Below are positions 8,878-17,079 of a DNA stretch of 64,000 bases, piece by piece. The notes under the pieces are model-generated. The model was not told where the DNA came from and made no database searches. It worked only from the letters and a program-made list of their open reading frames with translations. This DNA is from AC-38 sp033856025 (lineage in GTDB: Bacteria > Actinomycetota > Thermoleophilia > Solirubrobacterales > Solirubrobacteraceae): assembly GCA_033856025.1 (NCBI GenBank), contig JAWVFQ010000020.1, positions 70,999-134,998 on the forward strand, written 5' to 3'. Position 1 is the stretch's first letter. Each line of letters starts with the position of its first letter. The position numbers and the translations under genes were made by a program.

Positions 8878-9567
8878 ATGCCTGGGCGTCATTTCGTCAA
8901 GTACTCGTTCCTCAAGGTGGACCCCGCGTGGCGGCGCCTGCCGGCCGAGCAGCGCGCCCGCGACAAGGCCGAGTTCGCGGCCGCCTGCGCCGACTTCGCC
9001 GAGGGCCACCTGCTGCGCGCGTTCTCGCTGGTGGGGACGCGCGGCGACGCCGACCTGATGCTGCTCTCCCAGGCCCAGAACCTGGAGCGCATCCACGAGT
9101 TCCACGTCGTGCTCGCCCAGAGCGGGCTGGCCAAGTGGTGCGAGACGCCGTACTCCTACCTGGCGATGACCAAGGAGTCCGAGTACTCCGACGAGTCGCG
9201 CCTGGAGGTCCGCCCCGCCCACGCGAAGTACCTCTTCGTCTATCCGTTCGTCAAGACGCGCGAGTGGTACGGCCTGCCGGCCGAGGAGCGCTACCGGATC
9301 ATGCAGGAGCACATCCGCGTGGGCCGCGAGTTCCCGTCCATCGACCTCAACACGTCCTACTCGTTCGGCCTCGACGACCAGGAGTTCGTGGTGGCCTTCG
9401 AGACCGACGATCCCGGCGACTTCCTGGACCTGGTGCAGAAGCTGCGGGCCACGGAGTCCTCGCGCTACACCAAGCGCGACACGCCGACCTTCACGTGCGT
9501 CTCGGGCTCGGTCGAGCGCGCCCTCGGCGCGCTGGACGGCGATCCCGTCGCCGAGGTGGTGGCATGA
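8878..9567 (+). CDS. hemQ: chlorite dismutase-family protein, probable coproheme decarboxylase HemQ
   Basis: A 229-residue protein of the chlorite dismutase/HemQ family. The segment WYGLPAEERYRIMQEHIRVG matches the family core, with His145 as the predicted proximal heme ligand and Tyr122 (in YPFVK) at the position of the catalytic tyrosine of coproheme decarboxylases. HemQ converts coproheme III to heme b in the Gram-positive (coproporphyrin-dependent) pathway. The stop overlaps the start of the next flavoprotein gene (ATGA). No other heme gene is in the window, so HemQ is the likely role but not the only one possible within the family. Confidence 0.8.
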   Translation: MPGRHFVKYSFLKVDPAWRRLPAEQRARDKAEFAAACADFAEGHLLRAFSLVGTRGDADLMLLSQAQNLERIHEFHVVLAQSGLAKWCETPYSYLAMTKESEYSDESRLEVRPAHAKYLFVYPFVKTREWYGLPAEERYRIMQEHIRVGREFPSIDLNTSYSFGLDDQEFVVAFETDDPGDFLDLVQKLRATESSRYTKRDTPTFTCVSGSVERALGALDGDPVAEVVA

Positions 9568-10610
9568 GCGACTTCGACGAGGTCCGCGACGTCACCGTGA
9601 TCGGCGCCGGGCCCGTCGGCCTGTCCGCCGCCTTCTGGGCCGGGATGCGCGAGGCCACGTCGCGGGTGATCGACTCGCTGCCCGAGCTGGGCGGCCAGCT
9701 CACGGCGCTGTACCCGGACAAGTGGATCTTCGACGTGCCCGGCCACCCGCGCGTCCTGGCCAAGGACCTGGTCGAGCTGATGCGCGTGCAGGCGCTGGAG
9801 CAGTTCGACGTGCCGGTCCACCTGGAGACGACCGCGCAGCGGATCTCCTGGGAGGACGACCTGGTCGTGCTGCACACCGACCACGGCGACCTGCGCTCGC
9901 GCACGATGATCGTCGCGGGCGGCCATGGCGCCTTCGAGCCCAAGCGGCTCCCGGGCTATGACATGACGCCCTGGGAGGGCAGCGGCGCGCACTACCTCGT
10001 CGGGGAGAAGCAGGAGTTCGCGGGCAAGCGCGTGCTGATCGTGGGCGGCGGCGACTCGGCCTGCGACTGGGTGGTCAACCTGCTCGACGTGGCCGAGCGC
10101 GTGTCGCTCGTGCACCGCCGCGAGGGCTTCCGCGCCCACGAGAACACCGTGGCCCAGGTGATGGACGCGGCCGACGCGGGTCAGATCGACGTCCACGTCC
10201 CCTTCCAGATCAAGGACGTCCAGGGCAACGGCCAGGTCGAGCGCGTGACCCTGCTGCACTCCGAGGACGAGTCCCAGGAGGTGGAGCTGGAGGCCGATGC
10301 GATCCTGCTCCAGCTCGGGTTCAAGACCGCGCTGGGACCGCTGAAGGAGTGGGGCCTGGAGATCTCCAAGGGCGCGATCGTGGTCGACCCGGTGATGAAG
10401 ACAAACCTCGACGGCGTCTGGGCCTGCGGGGACATCACGACCTTCGACGGCAAGCTCAAGCTGATCGCCACCGGGTTCGGCGAGGCGGCGATCGCCGTGT
10501 CGCAGGCCGTGCACCACATCCGGCCCGACATGAAGATCCAGCCCAAGTACTCGACCAACACCGGCGTGCCCGGGGCGGTCGAGGGCGACCCGACCTCGGC
10601 CGCGACTTGA
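9564..10610 (+). CDS. ferredoxin-NADP reductase-like (TrxB-type) FAD/NAD(P) oxidoreductase
   Basis: A 348-residue flavoprotein of the thioredoxin-reductase-like ferredoxin-NADP+ reductase type. It has an N-terminal FAD dinucleotide fold (VIGAGPVGLSA, from residue 11), GGQLTALYP near residue 40, a central NADP-binding fold (LIVGGGDSACDW) and the C-terminal FAD motif ACGDITTFDGK. There is no CxxC redox pair in the NADP domain, which separates it from true thioredoxin reductase. It is translationally coupled to the HemQ-like gene (ATGA), so it may supply electrons to heme or ferredoxin reactions (inference). Confidence 0.9.
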   Translation: MSDFDEVRDVTVIGAGPVGLSAAFWAGMREATSRVIDSLPELGGQLTALYPDKWIFDVPGHPRVLAKDLVELMRVQALEQFDVPVHLETTAQRISWEDDLVVLHTDHGDLRSRTMIVAGGHGAFEPKRLPGYDMTPWEGSGAHYLVGEKQEFAGKRVLIVGGGDSACDWVVNLLDVAERVSLVHRREGFRAHENTVAQVMDAADAGQIDVHVPFQIKDVQGNGQVERVTLLHSEDESQEVELEADAILLQLGFKTALGPLKEWGLEISKGAIVVDPVMKTNLDGVWACGDITTFDGKLKLIATGFGEAAIAVSQAVHHIRPDMKIQPKYSTNTGVPGAVEGDPTSAAT

Positions 10611-11260
10611 CGCCGCGGCGCCGGTGGCCCGCCCGGTTGGACCGGGCGGTGGAGCACCTGCGCGCCGCCGACCCGGTCCTGCGCGAGCTGATCGACTCGG
10701 TGGGCGAGCTGGGCGCGCGCGGTGGGCGGCGTGGCCTGGGCCCGGACGACCATTACGGCGCGCTCGTGCGCGCGATCATCGGCCAGCAGCTGTCGGCCAA
10801 GGTCGCCGCGGTGATGAACGCCCGGGTGCTGGAGCGCTACGACGGCCGCCCGCCCACGCCGGCCGAGGTGCTGGCCGAGGACCCCGAGGAGCTGCGCGCC
10901 GCGATCGGCCTGTCCCGGGCCAAGGTGTCGTTCCTGCGCTCGCTGGCCGAGCACGTGGAGGACGGCGCGCTGGAGCTGGAGCGGATGGGCTCGCTGCCCG
11001 ACGACGAGGTGATCTCAGAGCTCGTGGCGGTCAAGGGCATCGGCGAGTGGACCGCCCACATGTTCCTGATCTTCCACCTCCAGCGGCCCGACGTCCTGCC
11101 CGTGGGCGACCTGGGCGTGCGCAACGCGATCCGCGCCGCCTACGGGCTCGACGAGCCGCCCGGCCCGACGGAGATGACCGAGATCGCCGAGCCCTGGCGC
11201 CCCCACCGCTCCACCGCCGCGCGCTTCCTCTGGCGCTCGCTGGACAACGAGCCGGCCTAG
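10607..11260 (+). CDS. DNA-3-methyladenine glycosylase II-like (HhH-GPD)
   Basis: About 217 residues. It contains a helix-hairpin-helix GPD fold: AIIGQQLSAKVA, the hairpin VKGIGEWTAHM and the following LPVGDLGVRNAI, whose Asp is the likely catalytic residue, as in AlkA. It should remove alkylated bases from DNA in base-excision repair. The start is uncertain: TTG 10607 overlaps the preceding stop (TTGA), and a second TTG lies at 10637. It is the last gene of the rightward trio, and its TAG shares the CTAG at 11257-11260 with the convergent hydrolase gene. Confidence 0.85.
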   Translation: MTPRRRWPARLDRAVEHLRAADPVLRELIDSVGELGARGGRRGLGPDDHYGALVRAIIGQQLSAKVAAVMNARVLERYDGRPPTPAEVLAEDPEELRAAIGLSRAKVSFLRSLAEHVEDGALELERMGSLPDDEVISELVAVKGIGEWTAHMFLIFHLQRPDVLPVGDLGVRNAIRAAYGLDEPPGPTEMTEIAEPWRPHRSTAARFLWRSLDNEPA

Positions 11261-12435
11261 CCGGCGCAATCCGCGGGCAGCCCCGGCGGCGGGTCGCCGG
11301 CCTTCCGCGCGCCCCAGGCGCGCCACAGCGAGTACGCCGGGTAGGTGGGCTGGCCCGAGCGCGCGGCCAGGCCGACCGCGAAGTTGGGGTCCTCGCGCAG
11401 CGTGTACTGGAACGCGGCCTCCACGGCGGGGTCGCGATCCCAGCGGCGCAGCAGGACGTCGAGCTCGCGGCAGGCGGCGCGGCGGCGGGCCGGGCTGGGG
11501 TCCACGGGCGCGCCGGGGCGCCGGGCTCCGGCGCCGGTCTCGGTGACCCAGATGCGCCTCGGCGCGCACGGCGTGCGGCGCAGCAGCGGCTCGAGCTCGG
11601 TCACGCCGTCGGCGTCGCCGGCGTACTGGTGCTGGGCCCACACCGGCCCCGCGCACAGCACGTCACGCGGGAGCCGGTCCACGAACTCGGTGAGCGCGGA
11701 GATGATCGGCCGGGCGTCGTAGGGGCTCGACGTCTCTCCCAGGACGATCTGCTGGTCGCCGGGCGCCTGGTCCAGCGCGGCCCGCAGCCGGCGGACCAGA
11801 GCGGCGTAGATCGACGCGCCCACGGACGGCGACGCGCGGTTGCACTGCCCGCGCTGGGGCGCCAGGAACAGCCCGCTGTTGGGCTCGTTCCAGGCGCTGA
11901 GCCAGTGGACGTCCACGTGCTCGTCGCGCGCCAGGGCCAGGAAGGCGCTCACCAGCGCCTGGTAGGCGGGCAGGGCGTCGCCGCGCGGCGCGCGCGCGTT
12001 GACGTTGGGGTGAGGGGGCTCGCAGCCCAGCTTGGGCTGCGCGGCCCAGGGCGGCGTGGAGTAGAAGGTCACCACCGGCTCCAGCCCGGCCCGGCGCACG
12101 GCGCGCAGCTGGGCGCGGGGGCTGAACCCGCCCGTTCCCGGAGCGTCCCAGTCCGGCCGCGCGCCCGCCGTCGGCTGGACGGCCGACCACAGGACGTAGA
12201 CGCGCGCGTAGCGCGGGCGCAGCGCCCGCCCCGACGGACCGGCCAGCGCGGCCGGATCGAACTCGGTGAGCCCGGTGTCCAGCGTCGGACGACCGGGTGA
12301 CGCCTTCCCACCGCAGCCGGAGAGCACCGCGAGGACGAGCCCAGCCGCCGTGAGGGCGGCCGCCGCGCGCCGGGCCGTCAGACCGCCGAGACCTCTTCCT
12401 CGTCGCGAACGCGGAAGGAGGAGCCGCAGCCGCAC
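11257..12435 (-). CDS. lipoprotein glycoside hydrolase of the GH-A (TIM-barrel) type
   Basis: About 392 residues with an N-terminal Arg-rich segment, a hydrophobic stretch and a lipobox ending LSGC, so it is probably a lipoprotein outside the membrane. The catalytic part has WNEPN and WVTETG, the two glutamates expected for acid/base and nucleophile in GH-A clan (cellulase-superfamily) enzymes. The substrate is unknown. The start is unclear: GTG 12435 overlaps the upstream carrier gene by 58 nt, while a CTG at 12381-12379 would give a CTGA overlap. A second secreted GH-A-type protein lies at 39384-40550. Confidence 0.75.
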   Translation of the reverse strand: MRLRLLLPRSRRGRGLGGLTARRAAAALTAAGLVLAVLSGCGGKASPGRPTLDTGLTEFDPAALAGPSGRALRPRYARVYVLWSAVQPTAGARPDWDAPGTGGFSPRAQLRAVRRAGLEPVVTFYSTPPWAAQPKLGCEPPHPNVNARAPRGDALPAYQALVSAFLALARDEHVDVHWLSAWNEPNSGLFLAPQRGQCNRASPSVGASIYAALVRRLRAALDQAPGDQQIVLGETSSPYDARPIISALTEFVDRLPRDVLCAGPVWAQHQYAGDADGVTELEPLLRRTPCAPRRIWVTETGAGARRPGAPVDPSPARRRAACRELDVLLRRWDRDPAVEAAFQYTLREDPNFAVGLAARSGQPTYPAYSLWRAWGARKAGDPPPGLPADCAG

Positions 12436-12731
12436 GAGGCGATGACGTTCGGGTTGTTGACCTGGAAGCCCGCGCCCTGGAGGCCGTCCACGTAGTCGAC
12501 GACGGCGCCGGTCACGTAGGCCAGGCTCTGGGTGTCCACCAGGAGCTTGATCCCGTGGCTCTCGAACACCGTGTCGTCGTCGCGCTGGACGTCGAAGGCC
12601 AGGGCGTACTGGAACCCGGAGCACCCGCCACCGCGCACGCCGACCCGCAGGCCGGACGTCTCGACCGGCGACTGCTGGGAGGCCAGGAACTCGTGGACCT
12701 TCTCGGCGCCCTTGTCGGTCAGGGTGATCAT
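12378..12731 (-). CDS. A-type iron-sulfur carrier (HesB/IscA/ErpA family)
   Basis: A 117-residue protein of the usual length for the family. It has the three conserved cysteines: one in GGGCSGFQY (about residue 37) and two in the C-terminal SCGCGSSF. It delivers Fe-S clusters to client enzymes. It diverges by 50 bp from a BolA-CGFS glutaredoxin pair, so this locus groups cluster-trafficking proteins. ErpA and IscA roles cannot be separated from sequence alone. Confidence 0.93.
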   Translation of the reverse strand: MITLTDKGAEKVHEFLASQQSPVETSGLRVGVRGGGCSGFQYALAFDVQRDDDTVFESHGIKLLVDTQSLAYVTGAVVDYVDGLQGAGFQVNNPNVIASCGCGSSFRVRDEEEVSAV

Positions 12732-12767
12732 CGCTTCAGGAAGTGTAGCGGCCCCGCCCCGCGTCGC

Positions 12768-12773
12768 TAACCT
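12768..12773 (+). promoter_or_regulatory. candidate -10 element TAACCT of BolA gene
   Basis: TAACCT lies 8 bp before ATG 12782 and no ribosome binding site is seen. This fits a leaderless transcript. Confidence 0.45.
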
Positions 12774-12781
12774 CCCGTGCG

Positions 12782-13012
12782 ATGCCCACGACGCACGAGC
12801 TCAAGAGCCGGATCGAGGCCGCCATCCCCGGCGCGGAGGCCGAGGTCGTCGACCTCAACGGCGGCGGCGACCACTTCCAGGCCACGGTCGTGGCCGACGC
12901 CTTCGCCGGCAAGAGCCGCCTCGAGCAGCACCGCCTGATCTACGACGTCTTCGGCGACGAGGTGGGCGGACCCATCCATGCACTCTCCATCACGACGAGG
13001 ACCTCCACATGA
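12782..13012 (+). CDS. BolA-family protein
   Basis: A 76-residue protein with the BolA fold: LKSRIEAAIPGAEAEVVDLN, GGGDHFQATVVAD and the HRLIYDVF recognition helix with its conserved His. BolA proteins pair with CGFS monothiol glutaredoxins to bind or transfer [2Fe-2S] clusters. The next gene is exactly such a glutaredoxin, coupled by ATGA, which supports a functional pair. Confidence 0.92.
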   Translation: MPTTHELKSRIEAAIPGAEAEVVDLNGGGDHFQATVVADAFAGKSRLEQHRLIYDVFGDEVGGPIHALSITTRTST

Positions 13013-13413
13013 GCGAGACCGAGACGAATCCCATTCGCGACGCGATCCAGCAGGCGATCGACGAGCACCCCGTGATCCTCTTCATGAAGGGCACCCCGGA
13101 GGCCCCGGCCTGCGGGTTCTCCGCCCGCACGGCGGGCGCGCTGCAGGACCTCGAGGCGCCGTTCGCGGCCGTCGACATCCTGCCCGACCCGCGCATCCGC
13201 CAGGAGCTGTCGGCGATCTCCAACTGGCCGACCATCCCCCAGCTGTTCGTCAAGGGCGAGCTGGTCGGCGGGGCCGACATCGTGGCTGAGATGTACGCGT
13301 CCGGCGAGCTGGCGCAGGCCCTGGGCGTCGAGCCGCCCGAGGACGCGGGCGAGGCGCCGGCCGGCGAGGACGTCGCGCCGCCGCCGCTGAGCATCGAGAA
13401 CCGCCTCGGCTGA
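13009..13413 (+). CDS. monothiol glutaredoxin, CGFS type (Grx4/GrxD family)
   Basis: A 134-residue protein with the CGFS active-site motif in PACGFSART (about residue 38), the FMKGTPEAP lead-in and the WPTIPQLFVKGELVGGADI glutathione-binding region. It binds a [2Fe-2S] cluster with glutathione and BolA and transfers it to targets. It is longer than the usual 105-110 residues because of an acidic, Pro-rich tail of about 25 residues of unknown role. The start overlaps the BolA stop (ATGA). Confidence 0.92.
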   Translation: MSETETNPIRDAIQQAIDEHPVILFMKGTPEAPACGFSARTAGALQDLEAPFAAVDILPDPRIRQELSAISNWPTIPQLFVKGELVGGADIVAEMYASGELAQALGVEPPEDAGEAPAGEDVAPPPLSIENRLG

Positions 13414-13439
13414 GTCACCGGGCGGCGCGATCCGGCAAC

Positions 13440-15269
13440 ATGGGGCGTCGCATGGTCCGCCGCGCGATCGCACTGTCCGCGGCGCTCGTGGGTCTCGCGG
13501 CTCCCGTCACCGCCGGCGCCGACCCGATCCCCGAGCGCCCGCCGACCACCCCGGCCCCCGAGTTCACCGGCGCGGCCTGGACGCCGCAGCCGATCACGCT
13601 GCTGGACGCGCCCACCCCGCCGCGCCACCCCTTCATGGCGCCCAACGACCGCTCGAACCTCCACCAGGACGCCTACCAGACCGACACGGCCAACGGCCCG
13701 GGGCCGCTGGGGCGCGACATGGAGCGCCTGTCGCTCTCGAACTTCGGCGTCTGCGGCTCGGTCACGTTCGACTCCAAGGGGCGCATCGAGACGGTCTGCG
13801 TGGGCGGGGTGCGTCCCACGCTGCGGCTGCTGGACCCCAGGACGCTGGCGCCGCTGGCCGCCTACGACCTGCCCACCCGCCAGAGCGTCCCGGTCAACCT
13901 GTTCCAGGACTTCACGGGCGGTGGCTACTTCTACCTGGACGACCACGACCGGGCGATCGTCCCCACGACCACCCGGCACGTCTTCGTGCTCGCCCAGACG
14001 GCCACGCCGGACTTCCGCCTGGAACGCGATTACGACGTGTCCGGCAGCCTGGCCTCCGACGACAAGCTCGTCTCGGCCCTGCCCGACTGGGCCGGGCGCA
14101 TCTGGTTCGCCACCGTGCAGGGCGTCGTCGGCGTGATCACCCCGGCCAGCGGAGCGGTCAAGGTCTTCAAGACGGGCGAGCCGATCGGCAACTCGCACGC
14201 GGTCGACGAGACCGGCGGCGTCTACATCGTCACCGACGGGGCGCTGTACCGCTTCGACGCCGACGCCGCGGGCGCGCCAAGGGTGACGTGGCGCCAGCCC
14301 TATCCCAACGCCGGCGACGTCAAGCCCGGCCAGACCGAGCGCGGGTCGGGTACGACGCCGACGCTGATGGGCACGGACTTCGTGTCGATCACCGACAACG
14401 CCGACCCCATCGACGTGGTCGTCTACCGCCGCGCCAAGACGGTGAGCGGCTCGCGCCTGGTCTGCTCCCAGCCCGTGTTCACGAAGGGCAAGGGCTCCAC
14501 GGACAACTCGCTGATCGGGACGGCGACCTCCATGGTGGTGGAGAACAACTACGGCTACACCGGCCCCGCGGCGACCATGGGCAGCGGGGCGACCGAGCCG
14601 GGCGTGGAGCGCGTGGACATCGACGCCGACGGCAGCGGCTGCCACACCGTGTGGCGCTCGCAGGAGCGCTCCCCCTCGCTGGTGCCCAAGCTGTCGCTGG
14701 AGAACGGCCTGGTCTACCTCTACACCAAGGAGCCCGATCCCAGCGGGGACGACCCGTGGTACCTGACCGCGGTCGACTTCCGCACCGGCCGCACGGTGTG
14801 GAAGCGCCTGGCCGGCCGGGGCGTGGGCTTCAACAACAACTACGCCCCGGTGACGACGGGCCCGGACGGGACGGCCTACGTCGGGGTGATCGGGGGGCTG
14901 GTGGCGCTGCGCGACCGGGTGGCCCCGGCGCGCGTCGCGCGCCCGTCGGGCCAGAGCGGCCGCGAGGCGCCGCGCCTGCTCCTGGGGATCTACGGCCTGC
15001 ACCGGCGCAACGTCCCGGGCCGCACGTGCGCGCCGCGGGCGGTGCGCGCGCTGGTGGCCGGGCGCGACAAGCTCAACGTCCTGCGGGTGACGTTCCTGTT
15101 CGGGCCCAAGCTGGGGCTGCGCCGGGTGCGCCGCGACACCTCCGCGCCGTTCGACCTGCGCCTGTCCAACCGCCGGGTCGAGCCGGGGCGCTTCTACCGC
15201 GTCAGCGCCCAGGTGGCGCTGCGCGACGGCCGCCGCCTCAGCCTGACGCGGACGTTCCGCGGCTGCTGA
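13440..15269 (+). CDS. secreted beta-propeller protein
   Basis: A 609-residue exported protein. A signal peptide occupies about residues 1-28 (a second ATG is at 13452). The body has repeated blades typical of PQQ/WD-type propellers, for example WAGRIWFATVQGVVGVI, GGVYIVTDGALYRFD and LENGLVYLYTKEP. A C-terminal 110-residue Arg-rich beta segment follows the propeller. No catalytic motif is apparent; it may be a periplasmic or secreted binding protein. Its last 32 bp overlap the convergent gene at 15238-15492. Confidence 0.7.
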   Translation: MGRRMVRRAIALSAALVGLAAPVTAGADPIPERPPTTPAPEFTGAAWTPQPITLLDAPTPPRHPFMAPNDRSNLHQDAYQTDTANGPGPLGRDMERLSLSNFGVCGSVTFDSKGRIETVCVGGVRPTLRLLDPRTLAPLAAYDLPTRQSVPVNLFQDFTGGGYFYLDDHDRAIVPTTTRHVFVLAQTATPDFRLERDYDVSGSLASDDKLVSALPDWAGRIWFATVQGVVGVITPASGAVKVFKTGEPIGNSHAVDETGGVYIVTDGALYRFDADAAGAPRVTWRQPYPNAGDVKPGQTERGSGTTPTLMGTDFVSITDNADPIDVVVYRRAKTVSGSRLVCSQPVFTKGKGSTDNSLIGTATSMVVENNYGYTGPAATMGSGATEPGVERVDIDADGSGCHTVWRSQERSPSLVPKLSLENGLVYLYTKEPDPSGDDPWYLTAVDFRTGRTVWKRLAGRGVGFNNNYAPVTTGPDGTAYVGVIGGLVALRDRVAPARVARPSGQSGREAPRLLLGIYGLHRRNVPGRTCAPRAVRALVAGRDKLNVLRVTFLFGPKLGLRRVRRDTSAPFDLRLSNRRVEPGRFYRVSAQVALRDGRRLSLTRTFRGC

Positions 15270-15492
15270 CGAACTCGACGATCCGCCGCGAGTCGCAGAT
15301 CGCCTCGTCGCCGGTGACCAGGACCGGGACGCGGCGCTGGCCCGTCAGCTCCTCGATCTCGTCGCGGTCGCGCTGGCGCAGCGCGACGCGAACCGTGTCG
15401 TGCTCGACCCCCGCCCGGCGCAACGCGCGCTCGACCTTGCCGCAGGGACACAGCCAGTTGGTCGGGGTCGGGCAGCGGTAGAGGGTGGCCAC
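15238..15492 (-). CDS. glutaredoxin/GST-N-like thioredoxin-fold small protein
   Basis: An 84-residue protein matching the N-terminal glutathione S-transferase/glutaredoxin fold: LYRCPTP, CPCGKVERALRRAGV and the cis-Pro segment RRVPVLVTGDEAICDSRRI. Cysteines in LCPCGK could be redox-active. The start is GTG 15492, six bp after a TAAGCT hexamer on the minus strand. It is a stand-alone domain without the GST C-terminal half. The substrate is unknown. Confidence 0.75.
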   Translation of the reverse strand: MATLYRCPTPTNWLCPCGKVERALRRAGVEHDTVRVALRQRDRDEIEELTGQRRVPVLVTGDEAICDSRRIVEFVSSRGTSASG

Positions 15493-15498
15493 CCGGCC

Positions 15499-15504
15499 AG
15501 CTTA
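15499..15504 (-). promoter_or_regulatory. candidate -10 element TAAGCT (minus)
   Basis: On the minus strand TAAGCT sits 6 bp before GTG 15492 with no Shine-Dalgarno sequence, consistent with leaderless expression. Confidence 0.4.
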
Positions 15505-15512
15505 GTCACGCA

Positions 15513-15518
15513 TAGGAT
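15513..15518 (+). promoter_or_regulatory. candidate -10 element TAGGAT of degV
   Basis: TAGGAT lies 8 bp before ATG 15527. The same hexamer at the same spacing precedes both genes of the palindromic divergent site at 61403-61434. Confidence 0.5.
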
Positions 15519-15526
15519 GGCCCGGC

Positions 15527-16390
15527 ATGGCCCCGGTCGCCGTCGTCTCCGACACCACGCACTACCTGCCCGCCGGCGTGGCGGCGGCCAACGACATCCG
15601 CCAGGTCAGCCTGTACGTCCACTGGCAGGACCGCGACGACCGCGAGGCGGACCTGCCGGACTTCGACGAGTACTACGAGCACCTGCGCTCGGCGCCCGAG
15701 CTGCCCACCACCTCGCAGCCCTCCGTGGGGGACTTCCTGTCGTGCTATGAGCCGCTGATCGACGCGGGCTGCGACGTCGTGTCGATCCACCTGTCCGCGG
15801 GCGTCTCGGGGACCTACGACTCGGCGCTGGCCGCCAAGGCCCAGCTGGACGAGGCCGGACGGGGCGGGCGCATCGAGGTCATGGACTCCGCCACGGCGTG
15901 CGGGGGCCTGGGGCTGGTCCTGCTGGCGGCGGCGGCGGCGGCGCGCGGCGGCGGCGACGTCGAGGAGGTCGTGCACCGGACCCAGTCGGCGCGCGAGGCG
16001 CTCAAACTGTGGTTCTGCGTGGACACGCTGGAGTTCCTGCGCCGGGGCGGGCGCGTCGGCGCCGCCAGCGCGTGGCTGGGCACGACGCTGAGGATCAAGC
16101 CCATCCTGCGCATCGAGGCGCAGATCACCCCGGTCGAGCGGGTCCGCACGGCGGGGCGCGCCTTCGAGCGGATGGTCGAGTACCTGCGCAGCTGCCACGA
16201 CGACGGGGCCGACGGCTGGGTCGTCCAGCACATCCAGGCGCCCGACGTGGCCGAGCGGCTGGTGGAGCGCGGCCGCGAGATCTTCGGGACCGAGCCCGCG
16301 TTCGTCTCGGAGGTCGGGCCGGTGATCGGGACGCACGTCGGGCCCGGGCTGATCGGGGTCGGCGGGATCCCGAGCCGGCTGATGGCGTAG
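15527..16390 (+). CDS. DegV-family fatty-acid-binding protein
   Basis: A 287-residue DegV protein with N-terminal VVSDTTHYLP, TTSQPSVGDFL near residue 65, the HLSAGVSGTYDSA loop and FCVDTLEFLRRGGRVG in the second domain. DegV/FakB proteins hold a fatty acid for phosphorylation by a FakA kinase, feeding phospholipid synthesis. No FakA or Dhak gene is in the window. The gene appears monocistronic and converges on the small membrane-protein cluster. Confidence 0.92.
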   Translation: MAPVAVVSDTTHYLPAGVAAANDIRQVSLYVHWQDRDDREADLPDFDEYYEHLRSAPELPTTSQPSVGDFLSCYEPLIDAGCDVVSIHLSAGVSGTYDSALAAKAQLDEAGRGGRIEVMDSATACGGLGLVLLAAAAAARGGGDVEEVVHRTQSAREALKLWFCVDTLEFLRRGGRVGAASAWLGTTLRIKPILRIEAQITPVERVRTAGRAFERMVEYLRSCHDDGADGWVVQHIQAPDVAERLVERGREIFGTEPAFVSEVGPVIGTHVGPGLIGVGGIPSRLMA

Positions 16391-16396
16391 CGAGAG

Positions 16397-16618
16397 CTAG
16401 CGGTTGCGGCGCAGTCCGGCCATGGCGGCGATCCCGCCGCCGATGACGAACCCCGCGACGGCCGCGCTGGCCAGCGCCGCGCCGCGGTGGCGGCGCAGGT
16501 GCCCGCGCCAGTCGGTCAGCTGCGTGACCTCGCCGCGCAGCTTCTCGATCGAGACCGCCAGCTCGGCGCGGTTGGCCTCGATCGACGCGCGGATCTCGGT
16601 GGGCGAGCGGTCCGGCAT
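16397..16618 (-). CDS. DUF3618 small membrane protein
   Basis: A 73-residue protein with the DUF3618 pattern: N-terminal RSPTEIRASIEANRAELA helix, an amphipathic TQLTDWRGHLRRHR stretch and one C-terminal membrane segment (GGGIAAMAG). It is the last gene of a four-gene minus-strand cluster of small membrane proteins, directly after the holin-X gene. The function of the family is unknown. Confidence 0.85.
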   Translation of the reverse strand: MPDRSPTEIRASIEANRAELAVSIEKLRGEVTQLTDWRGHLRRHRGAALASAAVAGFVIGGGIAAMAGLRRNR

Positions 16619-17079
16619 CAGCTCTTCTCCGCCTCGGCGCGGGCGGCGACGGCCTCTATCTGGCCGCCGGACTGCCCCGACAGCGTCTGGCGGATGCGCT
16701 GCGCCTCGTCGATCGCCATCTCCGGCGTCGGCGGCGCGCCGCCCTTGAACCAGCGCGTGGCCAGGAAGGCGGACAGGCCGGCCAGCAGGAACAGGAGGCC
16801 GGCGACGATGAAGAAGCCCCAGTAGACGTCGTCGAACAGCAGCGCGAAGAGCAGCCAGGCCAGCCCCTGGAGCAGGATCGAGAGGCCGAAGACGGCGAAG
16901 ATCCCGGCGGCGGTGCCCACGACCGCGCCGCGGACGAGCTTGTTGACCTTCTCGGCCACCTCGGCCTTGGCCAGCTCGATCTCCTCGCGGACGAGCAGCG
17001 TGGCGCGCTCGGAGATCTCCTGGACGGCCGAGGCGATCTGCGGCGAGCCGTCGCCGGGCTGTCGCGGGTCAGCGGCCAA
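16618..17079 (-). CDS. Actinobacterial holin-X (phage holin superfamily III-like) membrane protein
   Basis: A 153-residue protein with a long N-terminal amphipathic helix (ERATLLVREEIELAKAEVAEK) and two membrane spans, matching the actinobacterial holin-X/DUF1469-like family. These are chromosomal membrane-organising proteins rather than proven phage holins, and no phage genes are nearby. The start is TTG 17079, overlapping the upstream stop by 11 nt; no ATG or GTG is available at a suitable position. Confidence 0.82.
   Translation of the reverse strand: MAADPRQPGDGSPQIASAVQEISERATLLVREEIELAKAEVAEKVNKLVRGAVVGTAAGIFAVFGLSILLQGLAWLLFALLFDDVYWGFFIVAGLLFLLAGLSAFLATRWFKGGAPPTPEMAIDEAQRIRQTLSGQSGGQIEAVAARAEAEKS

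Noticed and set aside
16618..17079. Prophage remnant suggested by the holin-like protein
   Set aside because: Actinobacterial holin-X is a chromosomal family that travels with DUF3618/DUF4235; no integrase, capsid or attachment repeats are nearby.
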